From NCBI RefSeq assembly GCF_001650915.1, contig NZ_LXYO01000035.1:124001-188000 (forward strand): a stretch of DNA of 64,000 bases, in the 5' to 3' direction. Below the pieces are notes generated by a model. That model worked only from the letters and a program-made list of their open reading frames with translations, made no database searches and was not told where the DNA came from. How positions within the stretch are numbered: position 1 is the stretch's first letter; each line of letters begins with the position of its first letter. The DNA is from Marinobacter sp. EhC06. GTDB taxonomy: Bacteria; Pseudomonadota; Gammaproteobacteria; Pseudomonadales; Oleiphilaceae. Positions 58,665-64,000 of the stretch are shown here, piece after piece. The translations under genes and the position numbers were made by a program.

Positions 58665-58691
58665 TTGTCGCCTAAAGTCTTAAAAACTTAA
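58665..58691 (-). promoter_or_regulatory. Sigma-28 (FliA) promoter of the second chemoreceptor
   Basis: On the minus strand TTAAGTTT, 11 nt, GGCGACAA. It matches TAAAGTTT-N11-GCCGATAA at 7 of 8 and 6 of 8 with exact spacing, 52 nt before the GTG start. Confidence 0.65.
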
Positions 58692-58733
58692 GCATTATTT
58701 GTTGTTAAACTGTAATGTTTTATAAAATCCAGG

Positions 58734-59621
58734 TCAGACAACCCCGGAAATGACCAGCAGAGCGAGCGTGCATATCCATACCAGCATGCTTCTGTTCAAT
58801 AAATCCCTTACTGCTCTCAGGCTACGTCCTCCGAACGCTGTCCACTCATCCGGGTGAACCCGGGAAAAGCGGGCTGGATCCAGTGCATACCCGGTTAACG
58901 ACCCGTTGGCCGAAATCATGAGGACCTCCCCGGCTTTTTTGGTTACACCAGTGAGGGTGCGACGTGTTTCCCGCAGCCAGCCGGCAAGGTCTCCGGCTAT
59001 CCCGAAGGTCAAAGAAAGAAGTCTGGCGGGGACCCAGCCGGCCAGGTCCGATATTCTCGCAAAACGCGGCCTGGCCGGCGCCTGAGGCCATTGATCGGCA
59101 AGCGCGACCAAACCACGCGCCAGAACCGCAAGGCCGATACCGCCAACCACGTACCAGAAAGCCACCAGGAAGAAGCGCTGAAACACCGAAACCATCAATG
59201 CCTTGGACAGGGACAGATGCATGGCCTCGGGAGACACCGCTGCACCCCGCTCATCGGCCGGTAAAAGATCTTTCACATGATGCCAAGCCGACTGCATGTC
59301 TCCCCGCTGCCATGCCTCTGCGTAAGCCCGGAGCACCTGTCGCCAGCCGGGTGTACCCATGAGGACGACCAGAACCAGGAACTCCAATGGGTAAGCGGCC
59401 ATTCTCCAGCCGGAGGCTACCAGGAGATATTCCGCAAGACCCAGCAGGAAGGCCGGCAATACAACCAGCGCCAGCCCGATAGCAATCCCCGACTCATGGC
59501 CCGCCCTGACCCGGCTGCCATTGCGAAACCACCGACGCCAGACCTCATCCCCGGACAGCAGATCCAGGGAATCCAGACGCCTGCGTACCATGTACGCCAG
59601 AAGAAACACAACAAACTCCAT
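58734..59621 (-). CDS. ampE: AmpE-family membrane protein
   Basis: A 295-residue inner-membrane protein with about four hydrophobic segments. The start MEFVVFLLAYMVRRRLDSLD and the central FQRFFLVAFWYVVGGIGLAV fit AmpE, a presumed sensor or transporter in the muropeptide signalling that induces beta-lactamase. It begins directly after the ampD stop (TGAATG). Its exact biochemical role is unclear. Confidence 0.85.
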   Translation of the reverse strand: MEFVVFLLAYMVRRRLDSLDLLSGDEVWRRWFRNGSRVRAGHESGIAIGLALVVLPAFLLGLAEYLLVASGWRMAAYPLEFLVLVVLMGTPGWRQVLRAYAEAWQRGDMQSAWHHVKDLLPADERGAAVSPEAMHLSLSKALMVSVFQRFFLVAFWYVVGGIGLAVLARGLVALADQWPQAPARPRFARISDLAGWVPARLLSLTFGIAGDLAGWLRETRRTLTGVTKKAGEVLMISANGSLTGYALDPARFSRVHPDEWTAFGGRSLRAVRDLLNRSMLVWICTLALLVISGVV

Positions 59622-60248
59622 TCAGACGTTCCTCCCGGATCCCTGGACTGCCTGGAGGGCTGCCCGGAAATATTGCCAGTCGAAGGCAGGCCCCGGATCG
59701 CTCTTCCTGCCAGGCGCAATGTCGCAGTGCCCGGTAATCCGATTGGCCGTGACATCCGGCCAGGCCGTCATAATCAGGTCCGCCACTTTCGCCAGCATGC
59801 GATATTGTTCGGTGGTGTAAGGGGTGTCGTCGGTCCCTTCCAGTTCAATCCCGATGGAAAAATCATTGCATTCCTCCTGCCCTTCAAAACACGATCGGCC
59901 GGCATGCCAGGCCCGATCAAGCAGGCTGACAAACTGGACCAGCGCGCCATCGCGGCGAATCAGCAGGTGCGCAGACACCTGGACGCCCTCGATAGTCTTG
60001 AAGTAGGGGTGCGCAGAATGGTCGAGTTGGTTGCAGAAGAAGTCTTCTATTTCGCGGCCACCAAACTGACCCGGAGGCAGGCTGATATTGTGGACGACCA
60101 GGAGGGAAATGGCGGCCCCTTCCGGACGAGGCCCGAAATTCGGCGAAGGGGTCCAGCGGGCGAAGGAAATCCGCCCGGTTTCGCGAAGCGAATTTCCATC
60201 GGTACCGGAGGCTGAAGGGCGTTCGGAAAAAACGTCTGAATCGGGCAA
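59622..60248 (-). CDS. ampD: 1,6-anhydro-N-acetylmuramyl-L-alanine amidase AmpD
   Basis: A 208-residue cytosolic zinc amidase of cell-wall recycling. Zinc ligands are the His in LLVVHNISLPPG and the His and Asp in ITGHCDIAPGRKSDPG. A 25-residue N-terminal extension precedes the catalytic fold compared with E. coli. Loss of AmpD raises muropeptides and derepresses AmpC in the family. No ampC or ampR is visible here. Confidence 0.94.
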   Translation of the reverse strand: MPDSDVFSERPSASGTDGNSLRETGRISFARWTPSPNFGPRPEGAAISLLVVHNISLPPGQFGGREIEDFFCNQLDHSAHPYFKTIEGVQVSAHLLIRRDGALVQFVSLLDRAWHAGRSCFEGQEECNDFSIGIELEGTDDTPYTTEQYRMLAKVADLIMTAWPDVTANRITGHCDIAPGRKSDPGPAFDWQYFRAALQAVQGSGRNV

Positions 60249-60317
60249 AGTAATTCCAAAAGTTTCAGAGCATTACAGCCTCTGATTGAATCACAAAGTT
60301 GCCACGGTTACTACGAA

Positions 60318-62627
60318 TCAGTCCTTGCGGCTGCTGCGGAGGTTGTCGATGATCGACTCCAGGGCCCGGTCGAAAATCAGGCCATCATCCAGCATGCTGA
60401 TTTTTCCGGCTTCCATGTCTGCGGCCAGCTCCTGGCGCAGATACTCGGCCACCTTGGCACCACTGCGGTTCACAAAGATGTACTTGCCGGTAGCCTTGAT
60501 AAAGGCCGCAAGTTTGCAGCGCACCTTGGTTTCGTCGCGGGTTAGCTCAATCCAGGAACCTACACGGAGGCTCTCCGCCTTTTCCAGCCATTGTGGCGAT
60601 ACCGAAGCCGACTCTTCTGTTCCGGTTTTCCCTCCCGTTTCGGAAGGCGCTTCGTTGACCACCGCAACGGGTGACTCCACGGGCTCTGCCGGAACCGGAG
60701 TTTGCTTCAACTCCTCAACTGGCGCTTGAGGGGCCACAGGCGTTTCGACCGAACGCTCGGTTTCCGGCTGCGGCAGGTCCTCAGGTTCTGCTGGTGATTC
60801 CGGACGCGACGGCGCGGTTACCAGCCGCTGGAAAACATCCACGTGTGCCAGTTCCAGATCACGAATGGCGGCATCGGTGGCAAAGGGGTCCCAGGAAATC
60901 TCCTGAAGCGCCTTGCGAAGGTCATCCACGATGGCTGGAATTGCCCGCAGAAGCTCTCCCCGGGTGGAATCATTGACCGGCCGCGGATCGACACTCCACA
61001 CCAGCTGTTCGGTCAGGTTCCGGGCATGCTGCCAGCGATCGCTTTCCTCACCTTCCCGCAGAACCACCCACTGCAGATACTTGGTCCAGGCTTCGTTGAG
61101 AAGACCGGCAACCGGCTCTGGAATGTCTCGCTGCTCAGTCAGCTCCTGTACCAATCCTTCTGCCGCCTGGGACGCCCGCTCCTGACGGGCTCGCCCCTCT
61201 TCCGCATCCCGAAGACGTTGCTCCACAAGCTCACGACGCCTGCGGTCGAGATCCATGAAGTGACTGAAATCTTTAAGCAACTCTTCGAACAAACTGACGT
61301 TGGTGGTGAATTCGCCAAGCACCCGGTCTACCACCGACTCAATCTTTTCCCGAAGTGGATCCCTTTGACCTGTCTTTTTCTCAGTCCAACCAATGGCTGA
61401 CAGCGCCAGCTCGTTAAGCAGCTTGCGAACCGGGTGACCGCCGCGATTGAAAAAGTTTTTGTCACTCAACGCCACCTTCAGCACCGGGATCTGCAGACGA
61501 CCGATCAACGCCTTCATCACCGGATGCAACTGACGATCCTCCAGGATGAAGTCAAATAGCATTGAAACCAGATTGATCACATCACTGTCTACCTGCCCCA
61601 CATGAAGGCTTTTTCCGTCACCGGAGCGCAGGATGGGTTGAAGCTGCTCGTTAAGTGGCACAACGGCACCATCGCCCCATTGCCGACTGCTCGACTGGGC
61701 CTCGGTAAGACGCGCCATCAGTCGATCAGTGTCAATGTAAGCTTCGCCAGCGGGGGCACCACCGCTGGCAGCACCAGCATCGCCTCGATGCAGCAGCGCA
61801 CTGAGCTCTGAGAATGTGGCCTGCGATTGAGACATACCCTGGCTCTCGTCGGTGGAACTGGCCTGAACGCTGGCGCCTGTCGGCGCTGAATTTTCCCCTG
61901 ACATGCGCTGACCGGAGCGCGCAGGCGCTTTGCCGGCAGGAGGCCGCTTCATATCAGGCATGACCCCCTCTTTAATCAAGGTGCGATTGGCTTCTTTGTA
62001 GAAATCACCGAGGGTATCGGCGAGCAGGCGATCAAACAGCTTCAGAACCACCAGCTTGGCCCGGATATCAATGTCGAGGTCGGCACAGGCCTCGGCAACA
62101 CCGCCACAGATGATCTCAGGGCTCAGCGGCATTTGTGCGTCTTTCAGCTCGATGCCCGGCACCAGATGCCCAACCCGGACGGTAAGCAGACGGATCTGTT
62201 CGGTATAACGGTTCCGGAGTTTATTTATGAGGTTGTCGACTGCCACCTGCTGCTCAAGCTGGGAATGGTCAACGAGGCTGAGAGAGTCCTCGTCAACTTC
62301 ATCCAGGGTCCTGGCGCTTTGTTGGGGCTGGAACCTGCCGATTTCATTGAAAGCCTGGCTGACGTACTGGAGGATCGAGACCACCATGGCCTTGCGGCGA
62401 AGCCTGAGCTCACGCATGGCATCAAAATAGGCGGTCTGGTCGAGGTTGGAGCCGGCTCTGTCGGCGAGTTCAAACAGGGCATCATCGGCACGATCGAAAA
62501 AACTGGCAAGAACGGATTTGAGGGACTGACCCGATGCGTCACGCAGGCGGACGAGGGCTGCAGGCAATGCAAACCGGGCGGGCGGCTTCTGGCCTAAAAA
62601 GCTGACAACCTTGTTATCGTGCACCAT
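60318..62627 (-). CDS. Large DUF1631-family protein
   Basis: A 769-residue protein of the DUF1631 family, unknown function. It is mainly helical. A Gly/Ala/Ser-rich, low-complexity stretch lies at about 210-290, and a Pro/Glu/Val-rich linker at about 600-660. The C-terminal 100 residues (WIELTRDETKVRCKLAAFIK) resemble a beta-rich ligand or PilZ-like domain, but I cannot confirm PilZ motifs. I chose the ATG at 62627, which has GGAG 7 nt upstream, over 62654. Confidence 0.8.
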   Translation of the reverse strand: MVHDNKVVSFLGQKPPARFALPAALVRLRDASGQSLKSVLASFFDRADDALFELADRAGSNLDQTAYFDAMRELRLRRKAMVVSILQYVSQAFNEIGRFQPQQSARTLDEVDEDSLSLVDHSQLEQQVAVDNLINKLRNRYTEQIRLLTVRVGHLVPGIELKDAQMPLSPEIICGGVAEACADLDIDIRAKLVVLKLFDRLLADTLGDFYKEANRTLIKEGVMPDMKRPPAGKAPARSGQRMSGENSAPTGASVQASSTDESQGMSQSQATFSELSALLHRGDAGAASGGAPAGEAYIDTDRLMARLTEAQSSSRQWGDGAVVPLNEQLQPILRSGDGKSLHVGQVDSDVINLVSMLFDFILEDRQLHPVMKALIGRLQIPVLKVALSDKNFFNRGGHPVRKLLNELALSAIGWTEKKTGQRDPLREKIESVVDRVLGEFTTNVSLFEELLKDFSHFMDLDRRRRELVEQRLRDAEEGRARQERASQAAEGLVQELTEQRDIPEPVAGLLNEAWTKYLQWVVLREGEESDRWQHARNLTEQLVWSVDPRPVNDSTRGELLRAIPAIVDDLRKALQEISWDPFATDAAIRDLELAHVDVFQRLVTAPSRPESPAEPEDLPQPETERSVETPVAPQAPVEELKQTPVPAEPVESPVAVVNEAPSETGGKTGTEESASVSPQWLEKAESLRVGSWIELTRDETKVRCKLAAFIKATGKYIFVNRSGAKVAEYLRQELAADMEAGKISMLDDGLIFDRALESIIDNLRSSRKD

Positions 62628-62739
62628 GTCGCTGCTCCGCCTTCTATCGCACAAATGCCTGTTTGATTATCCACTTCACATGATACGAGCTGCCCACGTC
62701 AGGTTGTGTCAGAATTTGTCACCTTTTGTGTATACCTGA

Positions 62740-63690
<951 letters not shown>

Positions 63691-64000
63691 TCACTCCCCG
63701 CTGAGAAGGCGGTCGATTTCCTCCAGTTCCCTGACCAGCCTGTTGCCGGACTCGGGCCGCCCCCGGAAGTGCTCCTCAGCCATGGGTGCTATGCCGGAGG
63801 CCGAAGGCAAGGGGTGGTCATTTTCAATAATGATCTTCATTTTTTCCACAAAGACAAATTGCAGCCACTGGGTAAACTCCAGCGTATCAATGCAAAACGG
63901 CTGGGCACTCTGGAAAGCCTCTTCCGGTGGTGGCTCGGACTCCCAAAGCCCGAGTTGCCGCAACTCCATCTCTATGTTCAGCAGGCAATCCGCCACCTGC
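63691..64000 (-). CDS. YqcC-like (DUF446) protein, 5' end outside window
   Basis: At least 101 residues of a small helical protein. QPFCIDTLEFTQWLQFVFVE and the later MKIIIENDHPLPS match YqcC of E. coli. Function unknown; in several species the gene lies next to truC. The visible in-frame GTG at 63996 is probably internal, as the reading frame runs off the window end and the homologue is slightly longer at its N-terminus. Confidence 0.8.
   Translation of the reverse strand, partial: QVADCLLNIEMELRQLGLWESEPPPEEAFQSAQPFCIDTLEFTQWLQFVFVEKMKIIIENDHPLPSASGIAPMAEEHFRGRPESGNRLVRELEEIDRLLSGE

Overview
The window is chromosomal DNA of a moderately GC-rich, halophilic-type gammaproteobacterium, most likely Marinobacter or a close relative. 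This is inferred from gene order and protein flavour: the rpsA-cmk-tyrA/aroA-hisC-pheA-serC-gyrA block with a fused TyrA-AroA, a sodium-pumping oxaloacetate decarboxylase (OadGAB), an ImuA-ImuB-DnaE2 mutasome, and Ser-GCU/Arg-ACG tRNAs beside csrA, lysC and alaS. No search was possible, so the genus is a judgement.

Layout. 0-9 kb: a minus-strand aromatic amino acid, histidinol-phosphate and serine block from gyrA down to rpsA, with very tight gene junctions. 9-18 kb: purU, divergent ggt, a YkoF-like gene coupled to a second FtsH-type protease, a ZIP transporter, a Lon-like protease and a coupled universal stress protein. 18-25 kb: the cysPTWA sulfate transporter, divergent from a two-gene unit of a GCS2-type carboxylate-amine ligase and an aspartoacylase-like zinc deacylase. 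25.0-27.8 kb: an accessory island that reads as a cluster of integron-like attC sites without an integrase. It carries a GNAT acetyltransferase, an orphan NadS-type antitoxin, an unknown membrane-anchored protein, a ParE-type toxin-antitoxin pair and a gene remnant. 28-33.5 kb: phhB, then the SOS mutagenesis operon imuA-imuB-dnaE2 behind a perfect LexA box. 33.5-37.3 kb: a MITE-like nested inverted repeat and oadGAB. 37.4-42.5 kb: a DbpA-type helicase, a DUF2058 protein, a chemoreceptor, a small unknown protein, and a tRNA cluster flanked by a partial tRNA duplication with a hairpin-rich insert. 42.6-50 kb: csrA, lysC, alaS, an RDD protein and lptF-lptG. 50-56.5 kb: pepA-holC-valS-panE-like-pduO. 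56.5-64 kb: a second chemoreceptor, ampD-ampE, a large DUF1631 protein, nadC and a YqcC-like gene cut by the window end.

How it works together. Most genes are housekeeping. The two chemoreceptors each carry a sigma-28-like promoter with the same 11-nt spacer, which ties them to the flagellar regulon. The imu operon is a textbook SOS mutagenesis unit. The stress and proteolysis genes (FtsH-like, Lon-like, USP) form a quality-control neighbourhood, and the Lon-like gene has a strikingly structured leader whose closing helix includes part of its ribosome-binding site.

The least ordinary parts are the attC-like island, the tRNA-Arg fragment interrupted in its T-loop by 81 bp of hairpins, the 145-bp nested palindrome after dnaE2, and the Lon-like mRNA leader.
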